NCBI GenBank assembly: GCA_025642075.2
Contig: JAODUO010000869.1
Location: 325,125 to 389,124 of the forward strand
DNA: 64,000 nucleotides
Direction of reading: 5' to 3'
Source of the DNA: Ridgeia piscesae
Taxonomy: Eukaryota; Annelida; Polychaeta; Sabellida; Siboglinidae
Part shown: piece after piece, positions 22,301 through 37,300 of the stretch
Numbering within the stretch: position 1 is the first letter of the stretch
Layout of the letters: each line of letters starts with the position of its first letter
Made by a program: the position numbers and the translations under genes
The notes under the pieces: generated by a model
Databases searched by the model: none
Told to the model about the DNA's origin: nothing
Seen by the model: only the letters and a program-made list of their open reading frames with translations

Positions 22301-25300
22301 CAGTGTGTGTAAGCTACTCACCTCTTCCTCTTCTCCTTCTTCATCATCATACTGCCAACACAAGGGTTTATAGTTACATATGTCAAACATAAGAGTACAT
22401 GGTCACAGAGTTGCTTACCACATACATAGTATACCAGACTGTATTACAATATACTGATTTATGAAAGGTAGACAACTACATGAGACATGGTTATTTAATG
22501 TTATACTCTCCAGGCGGTGGAGTGTTCACACAGCTGTTAGGTACCAGTTTAAAGGTAGTATGTAAAGCACACACCAAAATGAATATAATATACAATCGCA
22601 CCTCGCTGTAACAAGTTATACCACCCAAAATGCCACAACAGCAACCGAAGACAATGTGCTGGTTGCGCAGTCTATGCGTAATTGACATTAACAATCAACG
22701 TAAATGCGTATTACGTTAAAATAATATACACTGTCGAATGTTGAACTGAGTAAAACTGGCGAATGGTGTACAGTTTTGAAATAAATTCAGAGCCAACGCG
22801 CCTCGTCTGGAGATGCGAACTGAGGCGGAGCAATAACACAGTACTGCTGTCACGGTCTAAAATAACCTTGAACTCAGTAGCCGAAACGCACAAATTAATT
22901 GACACGTTGCCGAAGTCGGTCAAATATTAATATCTATACTAGTTGCGCTCAGTATTGGCTTGATTTCATCTCTCAATCAATCCCAAAATATAAATTTAGA
23001 TCGCACATTTACAGTGCCGATTTAAAATGCAATTCACTGTGGTTCAAGGCTACTGCGTTTCATACGCAGTTGACGAACTCGTATATTTGCGCACAAGTAA
23101 ATGTTTTTTCGTAGACGTAGTGAAGAAAACATAACATGTTATAACTGTTAGCCTGCCATTTCAGTATCATAATTATTTTTCATCACTGCCCAATTCGTAA
23201 GCAATTTAATTGCCATTTACAAGCCGGCGAAGGCACCCGTTCGCGGAAGCCACAGCGAACTGGCAGGAGAAAACCGTGATTGATATCGGCGCAAACAAAT
23301 AGTGCTTTGCACCAAATTTACTGTGCCTAAAGTGTGCTATCAAAGGAATTGGTCACGTTTTAAACAAACACTTAAGAAATCACCACACAAACCAAGCGCT
23401 AGTTACACAATAGATCGGTTTGAAAAAACGATCAGATTGGTGTCGCGAAGCCAACGGCAGAGCAGAAGCCCGGGGACAACAAACCACGAACTCAGCAATG
23501 CAGTTGTACCTTTCTGTAAAATTTCTTAATATCGTTAAATTGTTTCTAGATACACCTGTACAAGACAAACATGAGGACTTCATAAAAATAAGTGACAGTT
23601 AATTACAGCATTATTGTTAGCTGTAGCACCCATTTCAGAAATTCGGGGTCCACGACTACAGTGTTTGAGCTAGGACACAACTGTTTTGCAGTTTTTAAAT
23701 AAAATATCACATATTTTGGCAGGGTGGATGACGCCAATGTCGCACGATTATGTTAAATATCACACTCCTAGATCAGTGGAGTGACACCTGCAATTTTGTG
23801 TTTTATTTAGTTGTTTGTCATCTAACTGTAACATGACCACAAAACATTTAATTTAAGCCTTCAAACTTCATCCCGTGCTATTTAGGATTTACGTCTAACA
23901 TCAATCGACAAATTGTCCAATCACTGAATTAGCCATGAATTAGCCACACACCATATACAATGGCGCCATCAGATGGATTATCAGTACACTACGGTAGGCC
24001 ACGACAACTGCGCGACATATAGGCAGCAAAGGTCACAATCAGCAATCTGACCAGTTTTTGACACAATAAGCGGCGATAAAATAATGACAAAGGTGGCTTG
24101 TTGGTCAGGCAGTTGCACAAGGGTATGCAAGCTCAAGAGTCTAGAAGACAACACAATAGTGAGGCAAGTTATGGCATGCCATTTATAAGGAAAACATGAC
24201 ATTACATAAAAATCACAGACTAGCAGTTAGGTTGAAAAAATACTATAGTCTAAATATACATAAATATATGAATATACATAAATATATATATGCATGTGTG
24301 AGTGACACTGAGCATGTTGAGTCCTTTCTATTTACATTATACATGTCTGTCCCCGTCTCAAATTGTATCTCACTTTCTCAAAAGGGTGGGATGTCCCCTA
24401 AATTTCAAATCCTAGTTCAAACACTGTATATAAGTGAGGGTATCACATCCTCACAAGCCAGGGCTGCTAGCAAAGCAAACTACCCATGGCAAATCCCCTA
24501 TGCAAAGTATGTAACTTAGCTGAGTCTAACTAGTTTATTGACTTCACTAGTCATCACTGCCTCAACTGTGAGAACAGTGCAAATACAACCCCAATTTTAA
24601 GTTGGTCGAACAATTTCTGGAAATTCCCATATAATAACGCGTGTACTCTATGGCGACCAGCAGCTGTCCATTCGTTGTTGCCGAACGTTGCAAAAGAATT
24701 TCCAGGTCCAGGACAATAAAGTTTTATTGTATTGTATTGGCATCTGCTCAACCACCTGAATGGTTTTGTGTTATTTGCGTCTACATAGCAAACATTGCAT
24801 GTAAAACGAGCAGGGTGTCGCTGAAATCACCCAAAATTTGATCACATGACTGAAGGCCAACCAGACTCTTTATTAATGATTTCATTGGCTTAGCTTAAGA
24901 GGAGTTTTGCAAAGAGATGTGCCATGGCATTCTTGCAAGTCATCGGACTGTGCTACAGTACCACTGGCAGATTGTGTCTGTAAACCGTGGAAGTGAGCAG
25001 AGTTCAATTATAAAATTATAGCAACTAATTTCGCCAGTCATTATTGCATCAGCCACAAGAACAGGGCAAACAAATATCTACCCCAATTTGAAGATGGATA
25101 CGTAACTGATGGGAATTCCAATATAATGACCCATTAACTTCCTACACATTGTACACGATCAATGCATTTGAAATCACCCAAAATTATACAACACAATTAT
25201 ATTGTGTGCAATTTTACTGGCTGAGGTTAAGAGAAGTTTTGCAAAGGGATGTGCCAGGTGATTCTGATGTAATCAGCAGCAATGACCTCTTGCATGCGAG

Positions 25301-28300
25301 GATGGGGTACCATCATATCTTAAAGCCCTAATGATTCAACAGTTGTATATGACTGGGTACATACATCGTCATCAAGAGCCTCTCCTGTGAAGTAGAGTAC
25401 GGCCCGTGGAACAATACGCTCACGAATGAAGTGTCCAATCTCAAAGTCAGCTGCCAGCAAAGCCTCCGTCTCTTCGTCCTAGGTGGAGTAAGTGTCATGT
25501 GAAGACTACCATGATATAACGTTTTCATGTTATAGTTGGCAGTTACTTTGTCATGTTGTAACTTGTAATCTTATACATCTGCAAAGTTGGGTTAACATAT
25601 TAACTATGATTTGGACAGAAGTCTACAACAGCATTAATAAAGCCTTATCTACTGTTACGCTGATTCTGTAACATAAATATCCACAATGTTTCAAGACTGA
25701 ACCCACAAAACACTCGCATAATAAAATCCCAAAGTCTGCTGAAACACATTAAGTTGGCAGGAATCAGCTATTGCTTTCTTGTTTACCAAGTTAGATGCAT
25801 TATTCAAAGTATACAATGTCTTTATTAAAAAGGCTGGATGGTAGTTTACATAGATGACTTTATCACGCCACAAAGATGCATGATACAAGACAAATAAAGG
25901 AAAGCCTACTTACTGGTTCCTCTCCATCTGGAACTACAAAAGAAAAAGAAATAGCAAGCTTTACCGCGGGAAATCACAACTATTACAATTGTACAAGCAT
26001 TTGGTTTCAGTCATCTGTGATCATTGCCTGAAAAGGCATCCTTGTCATGTATCAAACAGTGAGGTAAAAAACATTGTGCATGCAAAAATTAAAGGGCAAA
26101 AAACCTCAACGAAAGTGGTCTAAATGTGGAAAACCCAGCTTCTATTTGCGCTTTGGAAAAATTATACGATAAAATGTCGACTGCTGGTTCAGCTGACGTA
26201 ACAACTGACGTAACAAAGGAGAGAGAACCAGTTCATTAAGTGCCTTACATTGGTTTACAACGACATTGTGACAGCCACACTGTTCGCCATACGGTTGTAG
26301 CAATGGTACCAGTTTCCAGCTAGGCCATTTCCCAAGGGTGTGGTGCCCTGCCCTCATTTAGAAGTGCCATGTGCCTTTTATCTTGCGCCCTGTCCTTTAG
26401 CAATAGGGCGTGAAAGTCTCGCGTGCGAAAACGAGGCTGGGGGCAGTTGGGGGCAGGAGGTCCATATACACCATGTTAACATATAGGACTTTATTTTCTT
26501 TTTGGTTGTAATAATCGAACTGTTCCGAAATAGCGTATCAGTTATATTGTCCGAAGGATTTTTACAAGCAAAAGCAGTGGAACACTTTGCCGGTAACAAT
26601 GATCACGGAAATCATGAATTTTAATCGATTATTATGGTGGTTGCCATGGCAATAGCGGCAAGTACTTGTGTTTGGCGATCTTGACTAATAAGTACAGTAC
26701 AGCCTGTTTGGGCCAAACGTATACATGTGTTATTATTATGTGCATTTAGACAACTTGTCAGATATAAGTGCTTATCGAAACTACAACATACAGCAATGTA
26801 AAACGCAAATCCCGTAAAAGACACATACAGCCTAACATCGTGACTATTATCTGCACTACGTAAATTGCTATGTGTCTATGATAGTGTGGTAAACTCAATA
26901 TCAAATCGGACATTTAAGATAAGTAACATATAACACAAGATATTTATTAACTGATTTTTCTAGTATTCATCAGTCGGAAGCCTGTAAGTGGGTCACGATA
27001 CATGTCGAAACTCTGCGCAACTGGAGCTGATTGGGGACTGGACACAAGAATAATATTCTAACGATGGATGACAGTTGTAGCTTCCGACTGATGAATACTA
27101 GGAAAATCAGGTATTAAATATCTTGTGTTATACCTTTCTTATCTTAAATGTCCGATTTAATATTGAGTTTACCACACTATCATTGACACATAGCGATTTA
27201 CGAAGTGCAAATAATAAACACGATTTTAGGCCGTATGTCTTTTACGGGATTTGCATTTTACATTGCTGTACGTTGTGGTTTCGATAAGCACTTTCTAAAA
27301 TGGCCTAGTCGAGACTTTCGATGGCTATGTATTCTAATTTGTTTCTGGTAAACATACCGCTGATGTTTAAAATATGATTTTGTTAGCTGTTACATTTTAT
27401 TAACTCTATTACCAAAGCGTTGACTTCTGTTTCCATTTTAACACATGTCCAAGTATATAGTGTCATCCTTTGTGTAAACAACTAATATTGGAGACTACTA
27501 TAAAACTGGGGTCACCTACCACCATATTTCACAAACTTTGGTCTTGATCCTGTGTGGGGTTTGTGGGTTGGGGAGGGGACAGGCAAGCATATCATAATAT
27601 TATTTATTCTTCCTACTTGAACTGCCTTGTATGTCTGTATTAACCATTTTGTTTAGAAATGAATCACAATTATAATTAAATATGCCAGCATTTTTTCCCA
27701 TGAAACAAACCTGGATGCTGAAGTTTTGGGATTAACGTTCTAAATTTCTAATGTACTGAGAATAGCAACTATTCAGCCACTACAGAAAATATACACTACC
27801 TGTAGGCGGACCGAAGAAGTTGAAGAAAGAGTCATTCTGCACTGTCTTAGTGACTGTCCGCTTTGTGCCTCGTCCCTTGTGCTTCTGCATCTTCTTGATC
27901 ACCTTCACTGTCACATTCTTCCCCTTCTTCCAGTCTATCGTGCATCTACAACACCACCATGTCTTACATGAAGTACCAGCACTCTGGAGCCCACACCTCC
28001 ACGCCATCTGTAAACTCTAAACAACTCTACACTCTGGAGGCCACACCTCCATACCACCTGTAAACTCTAAATAACCCTATCTACACTCTGGAGGCCACAC
28101 CTCCACACCACCTGTAAACTCTAAATAACCCTATATACACTCTGGAGCCCACACCTCCACACCATCTGTAAACTCTAAACAACCCTATCTACACTCTGGA
28201 GGCCACACCTCCACACCACCTTTCAACTCTAAACAACCCTATCTACACTCTGGAGGCCACACCTCCACACCACCTGTAAACTCTAAACAACCCTATCTAC

Positions 28301-31300
28301 ACTCTAGAGGCCACACCTCCACACCACCTGTAAACTCTAAACAACTCTACACTCTGGAGGCCACACCTCCACACCACCTTTCAACTCTAAACAACCCTAT
28401 CTACACTCTGGAGGCCACACCTCCACACCACCTGTAAACTCTAAACAACCCTATCTACACTCTGGAGGCCACACCTCCACACCACCTTTCAACTCTAAAC
28501 AACCCTATCTACACTCTGGAGGCCACACCTCCACACCACCTTTCAACTCTAAACAACCCTATCTACACTCTGGAGGCCGCACCTCCATACCACCTGTAAA
28601 CTCTAAATAACCCTATCTACACTCTGGAGGCCACACCTCCACACCACCTGTAAACTCTAAATAACCCTATCTACACTCTGGAGCCCACACCTCCACACCA
28701 TCTGTAAACTCTAAACAACCCTATCTACACTCTGGAGGCCACACCTCCACACCACCTTTCAACTCTAAACAACCCTATCTACACTCTGGAGGCCACACTT
28801 CCACACCACCTGTAAACTCTAAACAACCCTATCTACACTCTGGAGGCTGCACCTCCACACCACCTGTAAACTCTAAACAACCCTATCTACACTCTGGAGG
28901 CCACACCTCCACACCACCTTTCAACTCTAAACAACTCTATCTACACTCTGGAGGCCACACCTCCACACCACCTTTCAACTCTAAACAACTCTACACTCTG
29001 GAGGCCACATCTCCACACCACCTTTCAACTCTAAACAACCCTACACTCTGGAGGCCACATCTCCACACCACCTTTCAACTCTAAACAACCCTATCTACAC
29101 TCTAGAGGCCACACCTCCACACCACCTGTAAACTCTAAACAACTCTACACTCTGGAGGCCACATCTCCACACCACCTTTCAACTCTAAACAACCCTATCT
29201 ACACTCTGGAGGCCACACCTCCACACCACCTGTAAACTCTAAACAACCCTATCTACACTCTGGAGGCCACACCTCCACACCACCTGTAAACTCTAAACAA
29301 CCCTATCTACACTCTGGAGGCCACACCTCCACACCACTGTAAACTCTAAACAACCCTATCTACACTCTAGAGGCCGCACCTCCACACCACCTGTAAACTC
29401 TAAACAACCCTATCTACACTCTGGAGGCCGCACCTCCACACCACATGTAAACTCTAAACAACCCTATCTACACTCTGGAGGCCACACCTCCACACCACCT
29501 GTAAACTCTAAACAACCCTATCTACACTCTGGAGGCCCCACCTCCACACCACCTGTAAACTCTAAACAACCCTCACAAACGACCACCCTCATTTATGACC
29601 ACCCGCTTTTTACGACCGTTTTTTCATTGACGCTGTATAAACGTTCCCTCACCAACGACCACTCGGCAGACGCGACCAACGACCATGGCAATTTGCATTT
29701 TACCCCTGACGAACGACCATCCGATAGGTGGCCAGCACATTTGTTAACCTAAATATCGCAATGAACTCTCATTAAACGCATGATTAACGCGCACGGACGC
29801 ACATAATGCCATAAAAACAATAAATCGCCTGATGACGACCATTAATTTTGGCGATCTTTTACTTTCTGACCGAATTATGAAAACGACATCTAACAGCCGC
29901 TAGACTTTCCTCACATCTTATATATTTATAAACACACACTATGTTATAAAATTAAATCACTTACATTATTGAAACAAATAAAATTCACGAAACAAACTCG
30001 CACAAGAACTCGCCGGCAAGACATCATGGCGGACATGGTCACCGTCGGTGGCTACGCGTAACTCTGTGATTAATAGCCATATTGTGTATGACTAAAGTTT
30101 AGAAACTTGCGTATGATTAAAGTTTAGAAACTTAGGCTAAGTTTTAGGCTAGCTTAGGATAAAACCGGAATCCAGATTTAGCGACACCGCGATAAAATAT
30201 TGACGTAACGCCACGGTTTTCTCCGGCCTGCGCGTAACACTAACAGCCGCAGGCGATGTCGACTTTAGTTTAGCACGATTTAGATTTGAATTTTATTCTT
30301 CACAGCAATTTAAATGATTTAATTTTATGACCTAGCGTATGTATATGTAATATGAGTTATTAGAGGAAGTTTCGCGGCTGTAAGAGGTCGTTTTCATGAT
30401 TAGATCAAAACGTAAAAGATTCTTTTGCGGTGCTGGAAAGAACAAAATGGCGACCGCGGTGCGATTACCCAGACACCGTTAGGTGGCAGCACTTTTTAGC
30501 CCCTCAGGCCGAATTTTAAATAAATTAATTGAGAATACTTTTTATCAGATATAATTAAAAAACGATTCAAAATCAGGATGCTCTTTATCAGATATTATTT
30601 AGCAAAAACGATTCAAAATTAAACTTATACCTACGTGTCACACATAAAATAAACAGAATAAATAATGTTGTTGTTAATGTTCTCATTTTTTATTTTATTT
30701 TTATTTTGTGTATTTTACTACTTAGTGGTTGTAAGCGCCCCCTAGTGTTGATGTTAGTCGTTGTAAGCACCCCTTAGTGTTGAATGTTGTAAACCCCTCA
30801 CGAGAGACCACCCCTCTTTTAAGACCGCCCCACTCTGATTTGGGGGGGCGGTCTTAAATGAGGGGTTCCACTGTAATATTGTAAAGTTTAAAATGTTCTG
30901 TTATACATCTGGTATCATCAGTGAGGATGGATAGAGCACGAAGAAAGTTGTTTCAAAATTATTAACTTGCTCTCAAGTGTTATGCAGTTTGTGCTTAGTC
31001 ATGTGGTATTATGTATGGTATTTCAACAACTCTGACATTTCACCAAGGCCTAAAAATGTGTTAACTATGTTTGTTATAGTCTCAGGAACAGTCAAAACAT
31101 TCCCAAACAGGAACACAGTCAATAGCATTAACAACTGCATGGTGAGGGGCAATAAAGGGGTGTATGGTGAGGGCAATGAAGGGGTGTAAGGTTTGAAAGA
31201 AGTTAGTGGGAGCCTGAGGTATTTGAAGTTCACGATTTTTTCACAGCACTTGTCTATTGAGGGTGTGAAATTGTCAATAACAGAGCTCATCAAGATTACC

Positions 31301-34300
31301 GTAAATCCTGTATTACTAGCCGTGGCTACTAATACAGTAGTGTGTAGCCAAAATGATGACGAAAACGGGGTGCAGCTTTAAATACAGTAATTTGCCGAAA
31401 ATGTATGAGTTGTCAGTAGTCACGGATATTATTGAGATAAATAACGGCTTATTACAAGTGAAAAACAACGAAGTCGAACGTATGAGCAAAACATTTTAAT
31501 AACAACAATCAACATAATCAGTTTCTACATCACTGCACGGAGCCAACATACCACTTATCTGTCCATTTAATAGCCTTCAAAAACACTGTCGTCGTCGCTG
31601 TCTAGAAAGGCAGCGGGCACTGGCACAGCAGCGTCGTCCCAAGTCAGTGTCGGTATCGGAGTCGTCATCGGCCGCTTTTCCTTGGCACACGTCTTCAGAC
31701 AACACATCGTCCTCCGTGTCATCGAGTTTGTTTGAAATGCCGCACTTTTTGAAGCGGTGCTCTACCATAGCACAGGGAATCGTATTCCACACCTCCAGGA
31801 GCCACTGAACAAGAACTTCCTTAGACAGCACATGACAGTGGCCAGTGGGTGTCAGTGAGGGTTCGCCGTGGATCATCCAATCTTCCCACATATGACGCAC
31901 CCGCATCTTGAATGGGCGATTGATGCTGACGTCAAGCAGCTGCACGAGAGGCGTCAGTCCCCCGGGAATGACCGCGACATCGATTTCACAACGGAGGAGC
32001 GCTTGCCGTACTGCAGCTGTCAGGTTCACCTGACAGCTGTCCCACACTAACAGGCGTCGTCTGCCGTCATTGTCTCGCGGGAAGGTGCTACGTATCCAGT
32101 CGATGCAGCCTGTCAGATAAAATGTAACTGTATGAGTCATATACACACATTGCAAACAGGTCGCGCCACATGAGAATACACAATCAAAATGCCTGCTCAA
32201 ACCACGCACTAATTCTAAGGTCATGAAACGACTTACGGGAATGCCAATATAATTATCCACTGTATCCAAATGCAAACAGATAATTGGTTACTACTCACCT
32301 ACTTTTCATACATTACATAACACTTGAACCAGGGTCCGCTGAACTGAGCGTTTACGTGGGAAGATTGGACATCAAAGGGTATTACAGTTAAACAGGCAGC
32401 CGTGACCGGCGTGGAATGGCCTTATTGCCACTATAGCTTTCCTACGTCGGCCCCGTCTATTAAATAACCGGCAAAAAATCATAGCGTCACTATTTTGAAC
32501 CTGACAAGCTATCCTTTTGGCAATACCTGAATAAATACGTAATAAAACCAGTGTAAATACAAGTGTATGCTTACCCATTTCATCGATGTACCCCTTTCAT
32601 TGGACAGTCACCCTGCAACCAGGGACGTTAACTTTTGGGTCACGTACCCCCCTTGAAAATTACCAACGGTTGAAGTTTCCGTCCATCCGCTGCGGCCGTA
32701 AAACTATGCTTCTCGGCTCCGTTGGTACAAATCATGACAGTCTTCTTTCCAGCAGAGTGCAATGTCGAATTTCATGGGCGTCTCGTCCATATTGTAGATG
32801 TCACGTAGTTCAGAGTTGTGTGAGCGGGGTGCACGTAACACAAACGCGTGAAAAAATCACGTTTCTGGTCAGCTTCTATCCAATCAATGTCCCTTGCCTG
32901 TGGGCAGTCCGTGGCGTGCCTTGAAGCTTGCCAACCAGCCGTTTGATGCCTTAAACGTCGCAGTCACGTCGATACGTCGTGTCTCGAGTTGCAATGCCTT
33001 CCCGCTGATGGCATGTCCCTCTGTCCATGAATCCTTCAGCCACGCGATTAGCTTCCCATCGAGTTGCTTGCAGGTGACCTGACGACCTGCACCTTCCAGT
33101 CGCGTCACTGTCTTCTTCACCGTTCACAACTTGTCCCCGGATGTTCGCCACTCACTAACTTGTTTTTCGTTGACACCGAAATGTTCCGCTGCCTTCCTGT
33201 TGTTGCCAAACTTGTTTGCTTTCTCTATAACTTTCAACTTGAAGTTGGCATCGTAACTTGCTCGTTTCGGAGGTATCTTTTTAACTAGCGTTGTAATCGT
33301 TCATGAATTTATCAAGGAATGGTGATTGGGCTTTACTTGCTGGACATTTATAGCCCTGGACCTCGGTTGACTGCAATGTGCAAAGACCTATGATCTCTCA
33401 ACTGTAACAACTATCTGCATTGTTCTGAAGCTTATTATACATGGTTTCAGGTTTTGATGTTTTAAACTGCATTAGTTATGTTCCCACCAAAACAGTCACA
33501 CCTTTACAGGCTTCCTCTGATTGTGAAAGAAACCCCGCTTCAAGTGTTCATCTGAGTTAATAATAATTGCCCTGCTACAAGAATGTGCTATAATCCCACC
33601 CAAGTGCCTTGTATCTTACGCAGGTGGTCCTGTTAACCGACCTTTGTAGTCGACTGCAACTGTGTGTGCGAAATAGGTCAAACCGCACCTGTTTTCAGAT
33701 GCAGCCGACCATTTATTACATTGTATCAACTTTCAATTTTCAAACTTGACGTCGGAACAGCTGGCTACAATAACAGGACTTGAATACCAGCGTCATATGC
33801 ACTACCGCAGAATATGACCTAAATCTAAAACGTCACAACAATAACATATTTATTACATTAAAACTGTATTACATGTATTCCCAGCCACTGACATCCGAGT
33901 TAATTGCATTTGCTTTCTCTGGGTCAAGATATAATGTTGTAACCCCGACTTCCCTCTGCCTTGGCAGTAGTAGGAAATGAAGGAAACATTATAATGGTCG
34001 CCTATGGAAAATGCAAATGTGGTCTGACTCCTGTAAACTCTAAATAACCCTATCTACATGTAAAATGTAACTGCCTACATTGTTTTTTTAAATTGTGACC
34101 ACAAAAGCCCGCCAACCAGGATGAACTAAATAAAACCTCCCCAGAATGCACACACTGTTAGCACACACAATTTTTTTTAGTAATTAGAGATAAATACAAC
34201 TGGAAAATTACTTTAACAATGTGAAGACAAACGTAATGAATAGTTTTTATCGACTGATTTTATTGATGGCCAAACACATCTTTAGACCAGTGCCAGGTTT

Positions 34301-37300
34301 TCACTACCGTCACTTTTCAGTTTTCAGTTCAGCTTGACAGATATATGCTACTTACCCTTTGCACTTGACAATTTCTGGTCCTTCAAAGCCAAACGGTTCA
34401 TCCTTGTCTGGCTCTGAACGCATTATGTATTCCTTGCTGAGCATGGTGTTTGTGAAGAACTCATTCTCATCAAAGTAGAACTCCAGCGTAAAGCCCTGCC
34501 ACAGATGTAACATTATTAATGAAATATTTTAGACTGATAACACCCATGTGTCATTCCACGTAAATGCAATAATTTTTAGGCAGGTTTTGCAAAATTAACT
34601 CCAATTTTGTTTATTAAACTAGGCACGAAAACACAAAAAATTGCACATTGTAAACCTAAATATACCAAAACTGCATATTACAAAAACCTAGGTCACATAT
34701 TACTAAAGACATTTTGGTCACTAAACTCAATTAACATACTGTACTGACCTTTAATTCATACACAATTCTGCTTCTAAGAAAGCTAGATAAAAGTAAGGCA
34801 TCTTTGGAAAGCCATTAAATAGTCACCCATCTTCATAAAAAATTACGTTATCATACAAATAGAAGTCCCATCATCATAAAATTATGATCTTTGATTGCCA
34901 ACACAGTTCTGTCAAACTCACCATTGGGTCGGATTGTGACAGCTTCACTCGGATGTCCCGCAAGTGCTTCAGGATTGGCTCATCTTGTTCCTGAAAAATT
35001 ACATCTCAACTGATCACACACTATATATTAATTATGTCAAACTCTAAGCAATCATTTAGCACATTTTCACAATAATCTTGACAGCTAATTGCAACCGTAA
35101 AAACTGCATATTTTATATGAGTTTAGTTACCATGACTTTTCATGACATCCAAACAATAGTAACTTCTATTTACTTCATTGACTAATCAAATGTGATTCTG
35201 CCACAAGGCAAGTGGTGCCAGAGTGTCATAATTGACAGGATCAAGAAATAAACAGACACCATCACGCACCTGAACCATGTCTGATAGCATGTCTATGTTC
35301 TTAAATATTGTCAGCCAGAACTCAGAAATGCCAACCGGGTCTTCTTCTGGAATATAACCATGCAGTTATTACAAAATGTTTATCCCACTTCAATAAAATG
35401 TCAGCTTATGCGATCTTTACATGCCCCATAAGTCATTCAATAGAAGGAACCTCGTAAACCTATACGTTTCAGTGGGGCATGTAACAAACCTCAATTTTGT
35501 TTAAACGTAGGAACAATGTAATTTTGTATAGACTTCTGGGCTATAATTATAGGGTGGGATGGTCACTGGCAAATTTAGGGCTCAATACGACATAAAACAA
35601 CTTGGAACTTTATCTAAATCAATAATTCATATGAAAACAAAAAAAATTGCCAAGAGGTCCTGAAGTCCTTTGTTGTATATAGTGAGTTGGTAATTGTGAA
35701 CAAAATGTGAATCATAGTCACTACCTAATCTCTTCACTGTAATAATCTAACTAGCATTTAAAAATATACAGGCAGGCAACTGCCCAGTTTAAGTGGGATC
35801 TACTTGGTCTGCCACTACTGCCAGAGAGCAATTAGTCAACAATAGAAGGCTGGAAATGTCCAGCTTCACTGGTACTGTGATGAGGCCTGGCCTCTAGTGG
35901 TGAATGCACAATAACAAACAGTGGGAGGTCATGTCCTGAGAACAGAAACACGCAATTATTTTTTTTATTTTTTTATGCCTTGAGATGCCCTTACAAGACT
36001 AGTCAACTAAAAAAAAATTGTACACTAAAATGGTAGCCAGTACCCTAAGAAAATTGCAAATTTTAAAGGGAAAAAAAGATCTTCAACGATTTCTGAGATC
36101 TGAGAGCTAACTGCACACAGACTAATGCTATAAGTCTGTTGAATCTTTGGCCCAAAGGACTAAGATCAGTCACAACTCACCTTTCTTGTCTTCCTCGCCA
36201 TCTTCACCCTCTGTCTTCTCACCCTCGGCCTTCTCCTCTGTCTTTTCGCCAGTCTCATTCACTTCCTCCACCTTCGCCTTGGTCTTCATGTCATCCTACA
36301 AGTAGGACCCACCTTACACATGGCCATACACCTAGCAGTTCCACACAAGACAGCGCTAACTGGCAAGTTCATCTATATGGAAACCACTTACAGAAATATT
36401 AACACATGAACAAGTGAGAACACACACAAAACAACACGGCTTTCCCATTGACCAAATACTAATAATTAACAATACACCACTGATATTATAGACATTTGTA
36501 TAAAGCATGAAAAGTGTGATCAACCTCAAGAAAAAAATACAGGATTGGATGTCATCGACACAGATAAATTGTCATTTTACCAAAAGGTTTTTTTATTATT
36601 TTATTACAGTTCATCCTTTCAACCACTGCAATGCATGTATAGTGCCATTATACATCCACATTTCTTGTTGTAATCCATCAGTTTTTCAATCTAGAATTTA
36701 TCTCCACTGAAAGTACAAATTTAGGGGTTTTGAAAATGTGTATGCTATTAGGAAAATCATGATTGTGAACGATCCAATATATAAAAGTGGTGATGAGATT
36801 TTAAAACAAAACTGAAACAGAATAGGAAACAGTGAAAAATCAATTACAAAAGCAGTGCCACCACTTGATTATCATGCAAAGCTTTTCAGACACTAAGAGA
36901 ACACAGAAAAAACAGGTTCATATTTGCAAAACTAGTTCTAAAAGCTACCAGTTACCACATACCAAGGCACACATATCCCCAAAGAAATGGTAGATCAGAT
37001 GATTCAGCTCATGAAATATGATATAGAAAAAGGAGAGCATAAAATATGTAGCAATCTAAATAATCAGATATATGTATTTTCATGGAGTGTTTAAAGCTTA
37101 CCTCTATCTTGGGAATCTTTCCAGGGGATTCCTGCAAACACGGCAAATATGGGGACCACTTTCACCAACTGATAGAACATTCCGTAGTACGACAAAATTC
37201 AACTCTACAGCACTAACGTTTTATAATTAATCACTGCAAAATGTCAAATATATAATTATAAAATATCAAACTGGTATATAAACAAATCTATATTTGAATG

